Shown here in pieces: positions 38,167-46,934 of a stretch of DNA of 64,000 nucleotides (position 1 is the first letter of the stretch; every line of letters begins with the position of its first letter). Source of the DNA: Planctomycetota bacterium (lineage in GTDB: Bacteria; Planctomycetota; UBA8108; UBA1146); contig JAAZXB010000010.1 of the NCBI GenBank assembly GCA_014240375.1, positions 56,139 through 120,138 of the forward strand. Reading direction: 5' to 3'. Under the pieces are notes generated by a model. It did no database searches. It was given only the letters and a program-made list of their open reading frames with translations, and was not told the origin of the DNA. A program made the translations under genes and the position numbers.

Positions 38167-39519
38167 ATGGCCGGATCAACCCCTAACGCAGAGCCGACCA
38201 CAACCCCGGAGATCCCCGATCATGTATTGAGGGTCCATCGGCGCCTCGTCGAAGCGGGCCACCGCAGCCTGCTGGCAGGTGGAGCGGTCCGCGATCACCT
38301 GCTGGGTCTTCCCCCGAAGGATTTCGATCTCGCCACATCTGCGCTCCCGGAGGTCGTCGATGCACTCTTCGATAAGACGGTGCTGGTCGGGGCCCAGTTC
38401 GGAGTGGTGCGGATCGTCGAACCGGAAGGCGAGGTGGAGGTCGCGACCTTCCGCGCCGACATCGGGATCGCCGATGGTCGCCGACCAGAGACGGTTCGAT
38501 TCACCGACGAGAAGGAAGATGCGCTGCGGAGAGATTTCACCATCAATGGAATGTTCTGGGACATCGATGCCGAACAGGTCGTGGATCATGTCGGTGGTCG
38601 CAAAGATCTGCAGTTGAAAATCATCCGTGCGATCGGTGAGCCGCGAGAGAGATTTCAGGAAGATCGACTGCGGATGATGCGAGCGATCCGTTTCTCCACA
38701 GTCCTGCAATTCCCCATCGAGCCAGGCACATGGGATGCGGTGGTGGAGGAGGCCAAGTTCATCGATGATGTCAGTGGCGAACGGATTCGAGATGAACTGG
38801 AGAGAATCATCGTGTCTCCCCATCGGCTCGCTGGATATCACCTCCTCTCCGACAGCGGGTTGATGCAATGCATCCTGCCAGAGATCGAACAGATGCGGGA
38901 CGTGAAGCAGCCACCTCAGTTCCATCCCGAAGGGGATGTCTTCGTTCACACCGGCCTGGTTTTGTCGCACCTCTCGGAGCCTTCCTTCACCCTGGCGATG
39001 GGTGCATTGCTTCACGATGTGGGAAAGCCCGGCACCTTCGAGGATGCGGAGGATCGGATTCGTTTTCATGGTCACGATGAACTGGGCGCCACCATCTCCG
39101 AGCAGATCTGTGATCGACTACGATTGTCGAGACAGCAAACCGAACGAATCGTTTACCTGGTTCGGAGACATCTGGTGTTCATGAATATCCCACAGATGCG
39201 TATCGCCCGTCGATACCGCGTCTTCGAGGAGGATGGATTCGAGGAGTTGCTCGAACTGTGCCGGGTCGATTGCCTCGGCAGTCATGCCGATATGAGTCTG
39301 TACGAGACATGCCTGGCATTGTGGAAGGAATGGAAGGAACGGGCTCCTTCGAGAGATCCGCTGTTACAGGGACGTGACCTGATTCAGATGGGGATGAAGC
39401 CGGGCCCGGAGATCGGATCGATGCTCGAGGCTCTGGAAGACGCACGCCGCGAAAGCGAGGTGGTGGATCGAGACGCCGCCATCGCTTGGGTCCAGGTACG
39501 ACTCGATGGGCGGCAGTGA
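38167..39519 (+). CDS. cca: CCA-adding tRNA nucleotidyltransferase with HD domain
   Basis: About 450 residues. The class II nucleotidyltransferase core has GGAVRD near residue 38, the metal-binding DFDLAT just after, then RRDFTINGMFWD and the RFQEDRLRMMRAIRF motif, which are typical of poly(A) polymerase/CCA enzymes. The C-terminal half contains an HD domain (LLHDVGKPG, FHGHDELGA). It builds or repairs the CCA end of tRNAs. ATG 38167 follows GGAGGAG; the frame is open far upstream but that part lies opposite ligA and is not coding. Its end overlaps the next gene by 14 bases. Confidence 0.93.
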   Translation: MAGSTPNAEPTTTPEIPDHVLRVHRRLVEAGHRSLLAGGAVRDHLLGLPPKDFDLATSALPEVVDALFDKTVLVGAQFGVVRIVEPEGEVEVATFRADIGIADGRRPETVRFTDEKEDALRRDFTINGMFWDIDAEQVVDHVGGRKDLQLKIIRAIGEPRERFQEDRLRMMRAIRFSTVLQFPIEPGTWDAVVEEAKFIDDVSGERIRDELERIIVSPHRLAGYHLLSDSGLMQCILPEIEQMRDVKQPPQFHPEGDVFVHTGLVLSHLSEPSFTLAMGALLHDVGKPGTFEDAEDRIRFHGHDELGATISEQICDRLRLSRQQTERIVYLVRRHLVFMNIPQMRIARRYRVFEEDGFEELLELCRVDCLGSHADMSLYETCLALWKEWKERAPSRDPLLQGRDLIQMGMKPGPEIGSMLEALEDARRESEVVDRDAAIAWVQVRLDGRQ

Positions 39520-40396
39520 GTTGCTGCGATACGGCTACATCACCAACGGTCTCGCCGACCATACTCTCGAGCAAGGAATCGACTTGCTGGCAGAGGCGGG
39601 GTACCAGGGCATCGGGATCACTCTAGACCATCATCATCTCGATCCATTCCAGGTCACCGACTCTCGCCTCGCGGAGATTGGTGAGCGACTCCGCGCCAGA
39701 AAACTGGAGCCAGTGATCGAAACAGGCGCGCGTTACGCCCTCGACCCCAAACGAAAGCACTGGCCATCGCTGGTCAGTTCGGATGCCGCAAACCGCCAGC
39801 GAAGGGTGGAGTACTACCGTCGTGCAATGGAGATTGCCGGGGCCATCGGAGCCAAGACGGTGAGTTTGTGGAGCGGTGTCGCAGAGAAAGGGATCGATTC
39901 AACGGCGTGTCGTGACCATCTGGTGACGGCTCTCGAAGAAGTGGTGGCTGACGCTTGCGCCAGCGGAATCTCGATCGGTTTTGAACCGGAGCCAGGAATG
40001 GTGATCGAAAGCCTGGCGGATTGGCGCTGGCTACGAGAGCAGGTGACTGGAAGCGCTCTTGGATTGACTCTCGATCTGGGGCATCTGGCCGTGACCGAAT
40101 CTGTACCCCTCGAACTCTCGATGGCGACCGTGATCGAAGATGTCATCCATGTTCATGTCGACGACTGCAAGGATGGAGTCCATCAGCACCTGGAGCCCGG
40201 TGCCGGGGAGATCGATTTTGGTCCACTGTTGCAGTTACTGGTGGAGCGAGGCTACAGTGGTCTTGCACTGGTGGAGCTCTCACGTGACTCTCACCGGGCA
40301 CCGGAACTGGTCGAGCGAACGATTCGTTACTTGAATGCAGTAGAGGCCAAGGTGAACTCGCGAGCAGGAAACAACTCGCGGAACGGGCCGGTTTGA
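39506..40396 (+). CDS. sugar phosphate isomerase/epimerase-like TIM-barrel protein
   Basis: 296 residues of the xylose isomerase-like TIM barrel (AP endonuclease 2 superfamily). Visible features: GYQGIGITLDHHH at the N-terminal strand, a glutamate in GFEPEPGM near residue 157, GLTLDLGHLA, the HVHVDDCKDG strand near residue 215, and LALVELSRDSH. These positions are the usual metal ligands (Glu, Asp/His, His, Glu). The start overlaps the end of cca by 14 bases. Its substrate is unknown. It overlaps the next gene by four bases. Confidence 0.8.
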   Translation: MGGSELLRYGYITNGLADHTLEQGIDLLAEAGYQGIGITLDHHHLDPFQVTDSRLAEIGERLRARKLEPVIETGARYALDPKRKHWPSLVSSDAANRQRRVEYYRRAMEIAGAIGAKTVSLWSGVAEKGIDSTACRDHLVTALEEVVADACASGISIGFEPEPGMVIESLADWRWLREQVTGSALGLTLDLGHLAVTESVPLELSMATVIEDVIHVHVDDCKDGVHQHLEPGAGEIDFGPLLQLLVERGYSGLALVELSRDSHRAPELVERTIRYLNAVEAKVNSRAGNNSRNGPV

Positions 40397-41964
40397 GTGA
40401 ACCGAGAAAAAATACCAGAAAACAGATGGGTGACAGCAAGGTGAAGAAGAGCGGAAAAAGTGCTGGCAAAAGAAAAGGGAAGAGCCACGACGACCGGTCG
40501 GATGTCATATCCGATCTGACCAGTTCCAACTGGATTGATATGATCGCGATGGCGATTCGCACCCCGGTCTTCGACCATCAGCGGGCCATCTACACCAATC
40601 GAACCCTGAGATTTGGTCAGGTCGACGCGGTTGGTTTCGACTTTGACCATACCCTCGCCGTTTACAACTGTCCTGCACTGGATGACCTGGCCGAAAAACT
40701 GGTGGCCGATCGGCTCGTCAAGCACGAGGGCGTTCCGCGCGAGTGGCTGGAAAAGGTGCCCGATCCTGGCTTCGCAAGGAAGGGGCTGATCCTCGACATC
40801 GACGAGGGGGTATTGCTGAAGACCGATCGTTATGGACACGTCTTGCGTGCCTTCCGTGGGCGTAGCAAGTTGACCGTGGGGCAGAAACGCGATCTCTATG
40901 GCGATCGAGATATCATCCCGCATGTCACCGATGATGATCGCTTCATCCAGGTGGACCATGCCTTCAGTCGTCCTGAGATTCTACTGTGGTCTGCACTGGT
41001 CGATCATACCGCAGCAGGCGAGAGGCGAGATCTTTGGCAACGAATCCGTCATCACACCGACACCATTCATCGGGACGGATCACTGAAGCAGGTGATCACT
41101 GCAAATCCAGAGAAGTATATTCTCCCCGATCCTCGTACCGAGGCATTGCTGGTACACCTGAGAGCGACCGGCAAAAAGGTGTTCCTGCTGACCAACAGTG
41201 AGTGGGAATATACCGTTGCCATGATGAACACGGTGCTCGGTCGAGATGAAGATTTGGGTGAAGATTGGCTCGATCTGTTCGATCTGGTGGTGGTGGAGGC
41301 TCGAAAGCCCGGCTACTTCCGGCCTTCCCAATCGAAGGACGCAAAAGTTGGAATCGATGAGAAGATCTTGATCGGTGGAAATTTGGCCGAGATCGAGAAA
41401 CACATCGGTTGTAGCGGAAACGAAGTGCTCTACGTGGGCGATCACATCTATGCCGATCTCATCTCCTCCAAGAAAAACGTCTACTGGCGTACCATGCTGG
41501 TGGTTCCGGAACTGGAAGAGGAGTTAACCGTCCAGTCTGGTATGCCAGGTATCGTCAGTCAGTTGAGAGAAGTGGATGAACGAAGAACCGGGACCGAGCG
41601 TGAAGTGATGCACTGGAAGGCGGTCGAGGCATGCCTTCTCAGTATCGAAGATGTGGTCGACTCGGATCGCAAGGGTCTCAAGAAACTGCGACATGAATGT
41701 GCGGTCGCACGCAAGCAAGCCACCGACACGCTCAAGGATTTCATTCGCCAGCGAGAAGTTCTTCGATCCAAACTGAGTACCGCAACCAACTCTCACTGGG
41801 GAAGCCTCTTTCGTGCCGGTAGCGAGTTGACTCACTACGGTCGGCAACTGGAAGACTACGCCTGCACTTACACCAGTTGTGCGACCAATCTGCTCTTTTA
41901 CCCGCCAGGGCACTACTTTCGCTCCCCGATGGACTATCTGCCGCATGAGTTGGAATCGATGTAA
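40393..41964 (+). CDS. HAD-IG family 5'-nucleotidase
   Basis: 523 residues of the purine 5'-nucleotidase family related to eukaryotic cytosolic NT5C2. The nucleophile motif is in GFDFDHTLAVY, preceded by the family's TNRTLRF, followed by VFLLTNSEWEYT (motif II) and LYVGDHIYADLISSKK (motif IV). It hydrolyses nucleoside monophosphates. The C-terminal 100 residues are helical. The first 35 residues are Lys/Ser-rich and low complexity. A TTG at 40393 overlaps the previous stop; an ATG at 40426 is possible. Confidence 0.88.
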   Translation: MSEPRKNTRKQMGDSKVKKSGKSAGKRKGKSHDDRSDVISDLTSSNWIDMIAMAIRTPVFDHQRAIYTNRTLRFGQVDAVGFDFDHTLAVYNCPALDDLAEKLVADRLVKHEGVPREWLEKVPDPGFARKGLILDIDEGVLLKTDRYGHVLRAFRGRSKLTVGQKRDLYGDRDIIPHVTDDDRFIQVDHAFSRPEILLWSALVDHTAAGERRDLWQRIRHHTDTIHRDGSLKQVITANPEKYILPDPRTEALLVHLRATGKKVFLLTNSEWEYTVAMMNTVLGRDEDLGEDWLDLFDLVVVEARKPGYFRPSQSKDAKVGIDEKILIGGNLAEIEKHIGCSGNEVLYVGDHIYADLISSKKNVYWRTMLVVPELEEELTVQSGMPGIVSQLREVDERRTGTEREVMHWKAVEACLLSIEDVVDSDRKGLKKLRHECAVARKQATDTLKDFIRQREVLRSKLSTATNSHWGSLFRAGSELTHYGRQLEDYACTYTSCATNLLFYPPGHYFRSPMDYLPHELESM

Positions 41965-41995
41965 GTCACGCATTACGCGTGTGGAATGAGTTCGA

Positions 41996-42592
41996 ATGAG
42001 AAAACAAAGATCTTTGATCTTCGCCGTCGCCGTGGCATGTATCTGCGGTTCAGGCTGCAGTGCATTATTCGAGTCCAGCAAACCGGTCATCGATCTGGGT
42101 GTGGGTAAGAGGTCAGGAACGATCGGTCTCATGAGCTACCAGCAAGGTGGCGTGTCCCCATTCATTACTTATGTTGACACGCATGATTCTGGCCTGCGTG
42201 GTACCCGGTATTCATCGAACGATGTTTCATGTGATGTTGGGTATCCTCTTGGCAACGAGCCCCGTGGTATTCATCGGGAGACCTCAGCGGTGAGCCTCGG
42301 TTTGACCTACCTGTTCAAGGAACGAATCGGCATCTTCGGTGGATGGAGTTATGCGGACAGATCCGACTTTAACTCCTTCTACGACGAAACATTTTTCATG
42401 GATCAGTTCGGGAATTATCACGTCGATTGCGGCTCCAGTTCCAACATGGGATTGGTCTACGGAGCACACTTGTTTCTGAACGAGACCTGGGTGCTGGGGG
42501 TCAGGCAGAATGACGCCCTCGAGGAGACCTTCATCTCCATCGGTTTTGATGTGAATCGGATCGGGATTCCGACGTTCTTCGAAGATTTCTAG
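41996..42592 (+). CDS. small lipoprotein, possible outer-membrane beta-barrel
   Basis: 198 residues with a lipobox CGSGC after a hydrophobic segment. The rest is rich in Gly, Ser, Tyr and Phe with alternating strands (VSLGLTYLF, GIFGGWSYA, GLVYGAHLF, WVLGVRQN, FISIGFDVN), like a small barrel or a YadA-type strand set. I recognise no family. Its GC appears lower than that of the genes on either side. It is convergent with glmS. Confidence 0.65.
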   Translation: MRKQRSLIFAVAVACICGSGCSALFESSKPVIDLGVGKRSGTIGLMSYQQGGVSPFITYVDTHDSGLRGTRYSSNDVSCDVGYPLGNEPRGIHRETSAVSLGLTYLFKERIGIFGGWSYADRSDFNSFYDETFFMDQFGNYHVDCGSSSNMGLVYGAHLFLNETWVLGVRQNDALEETFISIGFDVNRIGIPTFFEDF

Positions 42593-42630
42593 GAAGTGAC
42601 TCGCGGCCGTCGTTTCCTCGCCTGTTCCGG

Positions 42631-44454
42631 TCAACTCACCGTCACCGATTTGGCCAGAGATCTTGGCTTATCGACGTCTCGGCCCAGTGCTCGTGCGGTG
42701 TAGTAGGCGAACAACTGGGCCTGCATCAATTGCAGGATCGGCACGGTCCATTTGCCCGCTGCCGGGCATTCGATGAGAACTTCCGGGCGTGGTTGAGGTG
42801 GCGGGCACCCTTGTGGCTGAAACGCCACCAGTTTGCCACCACGGGCAGAGATCTCAGCCATCGCTCCCAGTGAATGCTGACGCAATTGCGGGCTGTCTGT
42901 TCCTGGCAGGAAGATCACCGTGTGCATCGCATCGTCGATCAGCGAGATGGTGCCGTGCTTGAGCGCTCCAGCAGACATCCCCTCGGCGTGACAGTAGGTC
43001 ACTTCCTTGAACTTGAGTGCCGCTTCCAGTGCCAGCCCGTGCTGGATTCCACGCCCGAGGAAGAACCAGTTTCTCATCACGCTGTGATGTTTCGCGAGGT
43101 CCATGATCTGTGAATGATCCCCTTCAGAGATGGAATCGAGTCGTTGGGGGAGAAGTTCCAGGTCTTCCTGGATAGAAGCAACCTGTTCGTCATCTTGCAT
43201 CCCCTTGACCTGGGCCAACCGCAACGCGATGCGTAACAGGATCACCAGTTGAGAGACGGTCGACTTGGTCGAGAGCACGCAAATTTCAGGACCGGCTCCC
43301 TGATCGATGAAGTGATCCACTTCTCTGGCCATCGAGGAAGAAGAAATATTGAGGATCGCCGAAAGAGAGGCACCTCGTTTCCTCGAGATGCGCAGCGCTC
43401 TCAGGGTGTCGTAAGTCTCTCCCGATTGACTGATCGAAAGTACGTGGTCTCCCTCTCGAAGGCTCACCATGTGTGGCATCTCATCGGATGACATCGCAGG
43501 AACGAACTCATGGGCCAGTCCACTCAACATGTACTGGCCCATCAGTGCGACATAGTAACTGGTACCCACTCCAGTGATCACGGTGCGGTCGGAGTTCTGG
43601 ATCGCCTTCACCATCAGGTCGATCGCCTGATCCGGGACCGCCAGAGCGGATCGCACCACGTCACCATTCTCCGAGATCTCCTTTGACATGAAATCTCGGT
43701 GCCCAGCCAGTTCTGCGGCACGCTGAGGGATGGAAATCGTTTCTGGAGTTCGATGGACGACCTCTCCATCGGAGATGTTTTTGATCTCGCAGGAGTCTCG
43801 ATCGATGCGCACCATCTCCCCATCATCGAGCCACAGCACCTGATCGGTGAGGCCGGCAAAGGCGAGAGGGTCCGATGAGAAGCAGTGAAAATCGCTACCG
43901 ATTCCGACCAGCAGGGGACTCTCCTGACGCAAGGCATACAGCACGTCTGGTTCCGATTGGCTGGTGACCCCGATGGCGTAGGTCCCTCGTAACTGGCGAG
44001 CGCAGGAGAGGATCGACTGTTCCAGAGCGAGGCCATCGCGTAGACCCTTCTCGATCAGATGTGCGATCACCTCGGAATCGGTCTCTGACAGGAAGGTGTG
44101 ACCTTCCTCGGTCAACTGATCCCTCAACTGCTGGTAATCCTGCAGGATGCCGTTGTGGACGATGGCGAGGTCACCGAAGGAGTCGGTCAGTGGGTGAGCA
44201 TTGAGACGGCTCACTCGACCGTGAGTGGCCCAGCGTACATGCCCCAGGCCGGTGCGACCTGAAACCAGCGAGAACTGCTCCTCTTCGGCGACTTGCTTGA
44301 CCGGTCCGGTACCCTTGCGAACCTGAAGGTGCCCCTCTTCATCGAAGTAGGACAGACCGCAGGAGTCGTAGCCCCGATATTCCAGCAGTTCAAGAGACCT
44401 CAGCAGTTTGCCAGAAATCTCCTCGGTCGAAGCAATGCCAAAGATTCCGCACAC
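42631..44454 (-). CDS. glmS: glutamine:fructose-6-phosphate aminotransferase
   Basis: 607 residues, the normal length. Catalytic Cys2 follows the initiator methionine (MCGIFG). The glutaminase domain contains GLGHVRWATHG; the two SIS isomerase domains follow (TGVGTSYYVALMGQY and NWFFLGRGIQHGLALEAALK), and the C-terminus ends RSLAKSVTVS. It makes glucosamine 6-phosphate for peptidoglycan and lipopolysaccharide. It is the last gene of the thioesterase-queE-queD-glmS series, starting two bases after the queD stop. Confidence 0.98.
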   Translation of the reverse strand: MCGIFGIASTEEISGKLLRSLELLEYRGYDSCGLSYFDEEGHLQVRKGTGPVKQVAEEEQFSLVSGRTGLGHVRWATHGRVSRLNAHPLTDSFGDLAIVHNGILQDYQQLRDQLTEEGHTFLSETDSEVIAHLIEKGLRDGLALEQSILSCARQLRGTYAIGVTSQSEPDVLYALRQESPLLVGIGSDFHCFSSDPLAFAGLTDQVLWLDDGEMVRIDRDSCEIKNISDGEVVHRTPETISIPQRAAELAGHRDFMSKEISENGDVVRSALAVPDQAIDLMVKAIQNSDRTVITGVGTSYYVALMGQYMLSGLAHEFVPAMSSDEMPHMVSLREGDHVLSISQSGETYDTLRALRISRKRGASLSAILNISSSSMAREVDHFIDQGAGPEICVLSTKSTVSQLVILLRIALRLAQVKGMQDDEQVASIQEDLELLPQRLDSISEGDHSQIMDLAKHHSVMRNWFFLGRGIQHGLALEAALKFKEVTYCHAEGMSAGALKHGTISLIDDAMHTVIFLPGTDSPQLRQHSLGAMAEISARGGKLVAFQPQGCPPPQPRPEVLIECPAAGKWTVPILQLMQAQLFAYYTARALGRDVDKPRSLAKSVTVS

Positions 44455-44456
44455 GG

Positions 44457-44852
44457 TTAGCTCCTGTCCAGAGAGTCACCCCGGTAGGTGCATCCATTGT
44501 TGCAGGTTTCATCGACAGATATGCAGTTCAAGCCGGGTAGATCAGAGATGAGTTGGTGCCAGATCCAGATGGCGATGTGTTCCGATGTCGGATTCTCCAG
44601 GCCATCGATCTCGTTGAGATATCGGTGATCGAGGGTGTCGATCACCGGTCGAACCGCAGCCTTCAAGTCTGCGAAGTCCATCACCCAACCGGATGACTCT
44701 CCCACTGGCCCCTTGACCGAGACTTCGACCTGGAAGGAGTGGCCATGAAGCCTGCGGCACTTGTGATCCTCGGGTACATGTGGAAGGTGATGGGCAGATT
44801 CGAATGAGAATCGGTGATTCAGTTCGACGATCTCGTTGCGGCTGGCGTTCAT
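44457..44852 (-). CDS. queD: 6-carboxytetrahydropterin synthase
   Basis: 131 residues. Zinc ligands: the histidine in FESAHH and the HGH at 36-38; the catalytic cysteine is Cys32 in the queD-type pattern C-x3-HGH. The SEHIAIWIW helix and a conserved CNNGCTY near the C-terminus follow. QueD converts dihydroneopterin triphosphate to carboxytetrahydropterin, the second step of queuosine synthesis. ATG 44852 overlaps the stop of queE by four bases. Confidence 0.94.
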   Translation of the reverse strand: MNASRNEIVELNHRFSFESAHHLPHVPEDHKCRRLHGHSFQVEVSVKGPVGESSGWVMDFADLKAAVRPVIDTLDHRYLNEIDGLENPTSEHIAIWIWHQLISDLPGLNCISVDETCNNGCTYRGDSLDRS

Positions 44853-45487
44853 GTTCGTCGAGCCTCCGGCTCCCAGATGTATTTGTGTTGTTGTAGTTGC
44901 ATTCGAACCGCCAGTCGATCGGAGAGGATCCAGTCCGACAACTCGGCTGGTTCCAGTTCGCCGAAGACGGGTGAGAACAGGATCGGTACCTCGGGGCAGT
45001 GCTCTTCGATCACGGCCTTGGCCCACTGGTAATCGGTACGGTCGGCGATGACGATCTTCAACTCGTCACCATCCTTGAGATGCTCGAGGTTTGACCACAG
45101 ATTGCGCGATTCCTCGCCACTACCGGGTGCCTTGAGATCCATGATGACACCGACTCTCGGGTCGAGATCTGCCACCGGGAACGATCCCGATGTTTCGAGC
45201 AATACCTCGTCGTAACGATCACAGAGAGCCTGCAGTAACTGTGGAGTCTTGGGCTGGGCGAGCGGCTCACCTCCGGTCACCTCGATGAGGCCAATCCCGT
45301 AGTCGTCGATCTGCTGAAAGATCGAATCGAAAGTGAGCTCTTCGCCACCCTTGAAGGAGTAGACGGTGTCGCACCAGCGGCAGCGCAGCGGGCAGCCGGC
45401 CAGCCGCACAAAGGTGCAAGGTAGTCCTGCCCGGGTGCTCTCTCCCTGGATGGAGCGATAGATCTCGACGATTCTCAGTGTCGTCAT
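44849..45487 (-). CDS. queE: 7-carboxy-7-deazaguanine synthase
   Basis: 212 residues, a radical SAM enzyme of queuosine synthesis. The [4Fe-4S] cluster motif is CPLRCRWC (Cys32, 36, 39) preceded by SIQGESTRAGLP, and TGGEP follows. QueE makes 7-carboxy-7-deazaguanine from the QueD product. It is translationally coupled to queD, and the acyl-CoA thioesterase upstream overlaps its start. QueC and QueF are not in the window. Confidence 0.96.
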   Translation of the reverse strand: MTTLRIVEIYRSIQGESTRAGLPCTFVRLAGCPLRCRWCDTVYSFKGGEELTFDSIFQQIDDYGIGLIEVTGGEPLAQPKTPQLLQALCDRYDEVLLETSGSFPVADLDPRVGVIMDLKAPGSGEESRNLWSNLEHLKDGDELKIVIADRTDYQWAKAVIEEHCPEVPILFSPVFGELEPAELSDWILSDRLAVRMQLQQHKYIWEPEARRT

Positions 45488-45912
45488 CGGCGGACCTCGA
45501 GGGAGATCAAGAACTCGCGGATATCAGCTGGAATTTCAACAGGTGTCATTCCCTCGATGGAGCAGCACACCTTGGTGACACTGGCCTCGAAGCAGACTTT
45601 TGGATCCCCATCTCCTTGAGACTGCTGGCCGACGAAGTGGAAACAAACCGAGCTACGGCCCACATCCGAGGTCGCCACATCGACCTGAACCGGATCGGAA
45701 TAGATCACCGGTGCGGTGAACTCCGCTTCCAGATCACGGGTCGGAAATCCCAGACCCTGGTCACCGGTCCAGCGGTGATAGGGCATTGGCCCGCGCTGCT
45801 GGAAGCACTCCTCGAAAGCCTGGTGACAGATGTCGAGCAACCGTGGGTAGTAGACGATTCCCGCGGCATCGACATCGCCGAAGCGGATCGGAATCTGGAC
45901 ACTGAAGTGCAC
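45484..45912 (-). CDS. acyl-CoA thioesterase, 4-hydroxybenzoyl-CoA thioesterase (hot-dog) family
   Basis: 142 residues of the hot-dog fold. The FGDVDAAGIVYYPRLLDICHQAFEE region matches the 4HBT signature with its catalytic aspartate. The start is GTG 45912 in the frame VHFSVQIPIRF, with GAGGATTC upstream. The end overlaps queE by four bases. The frame is open far upstream but that part is not gene-like. The substrate is not evident. Confidence 0.85.
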   Translation of the reverse strand: MHFSVQIPIRFGDVDAAGIVYYPRLLDICHQAFEECFQQRGPMPYHRWTGDQGLGFPTRDLEAEFTAPVIYSDPVQVDVATSDVGRSSVCFHFVGQQSQGDGDPKVCFEASVTKVCCSIEGMTPVEIPADIREFLISLEVRR

Positions 45913-46251
45913 GAATCCTCGTTTCCGCCGGGGACGATCCCCGGTCCGAGGGACAGGATAAGGCCGAACCTGTCTCAAGGGACAGGATCCACGAGGAAAA
46001 CCGCCGACAATCCGCGGATCCGGGGCTTGCGGCGTTCGATCAAGTTGCCGGGAACTCCTCGAATCGGTAAGATCGGGGCTGCGGAGGCGTTGGAACCGAA
46101 TCGACCTGGCTCGAGGGGGGGTACCTCGAGGCGCTGAGGCGATGTTCTGAGGCGATGTTCTGAGGTCGATGCTCTGAGGTCGATGCTCTGAGATCGAGGT
46201 TGGCTGCCGTATTGCGTCATTTCTCACCCACATTGAAGATCCGGGGGACCC
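45913..46251. other. divergent promoter spacer between the thioesterase and cysteine dioxygenase genes
   Basis: About 340 bases. The half near 46134-46200 is a five-unit tandem repeat; the rest has no gene. Promoters for both directions should lie here, but I see no strong -35/-10 pair. Confidence 0.6.
46134..46200. repeat. 13-14 bp tandem repeat, five units
   Basis: Two units of CTGAGGCGATGTT are followed by two of CTGAGGTCGATGCT and a diverged fifth. The block lies 52-118 bases upstream of the cysteine dioxygenase start, in the spacer between divergent genes. Changes of unit length by one base show it is not protein-coding. Confidence 0.92.
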
Positions 46252-46836
46252 GTGGAACCGATCGCGACCATCGAGCAGCTGATCGAGGAGATGGAGATCA
46301 CCATCTCCACCGAGCAGCGGGAGCGAACCCGACTCAACCAACTGGTCCGACTGGTCGAGAGATTTGCGGCTGGAGTTTCCGATGAGTTTCTCAGCCAGTT
46401 CGAGCCGGGAACCCAGCGGTATTCTCGTCATCTGCTCCACGTAGATCCGCAGGATCGCCTCTCGATGTTGTGCCTGGTGTGGAAACCGGGGCAGGGGACG
46501 CCGATTCATGACCATCCTTCCTGGGGTGTTCTCGGGGTCCTGCGCGGCCGCATGCGATTCACCAATTACGCACCGGATGAGCAAGAAGGCCAGCATTGCC
46601 TGGTGCCGGTCGAGACCTTCATCGGAACTGCCGGATCGGTCGGGACCGTCTATCCCCCCGCAATGGATTTGCACCGGATGGACAATTGTTCCAGTGACGA
46701 GGTGGCGGTCACCCTCCACGCTTATGGCTGCATGGTGAAAGAATTTCACATCTACAATGCAGAAACGGGGCAGCGCCGCGAGGCCACCAGTGAGATTGAT
46801 TCGACCCTGGACGGCGCCTACCCGCAGGCGAAATGA
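46252..46836 (+). CDS. cysteine dioxygenase family protein
   Basis: 194 residues of the cupin-fold cysteine dioxygenase family. Iron ligands: His-x-His in PIHDHPSWG near residue 86 and a third histidine in LHRMDN. The residue that forms the Cys-Tyr cross-link in animals is not a cysteine, as in most bacterial members. The enzyme oxidises cysteine to cysteine sulfinate. GTG 46252 has GGGGGA upstream. Related thiol dioxygenases use other thiols, so the exact substrate is not certain. Confidence 0.88.
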   Translation: MEPIATIEQLIEEMEITISTEQRERTRLNQLVRLVERFAAGVSDEFLSQFEPGTQRYSRHLLHVDPQDRLSMLCLVWKPGQGTPIHDHPSWGVLGVLRGRMRFTNYAPDEQEGQHCLVPVETFIGTAGSVGTVYPPAMDLHRMDNCSSDEVAVTLHAYGCMVKEFHIYNAETGQRREATSEIDSTLDGAYPQAK

Positions 46837-46934
46837 TCCTGCACCGGTGAAATCTTTTCAACGCTCCTTGCTTCCGGGTCCTCGGCGGGATCCCATCTCC
46901 CTGTAGTCATACCCAGGACCGGGAGGCCCAGCCG

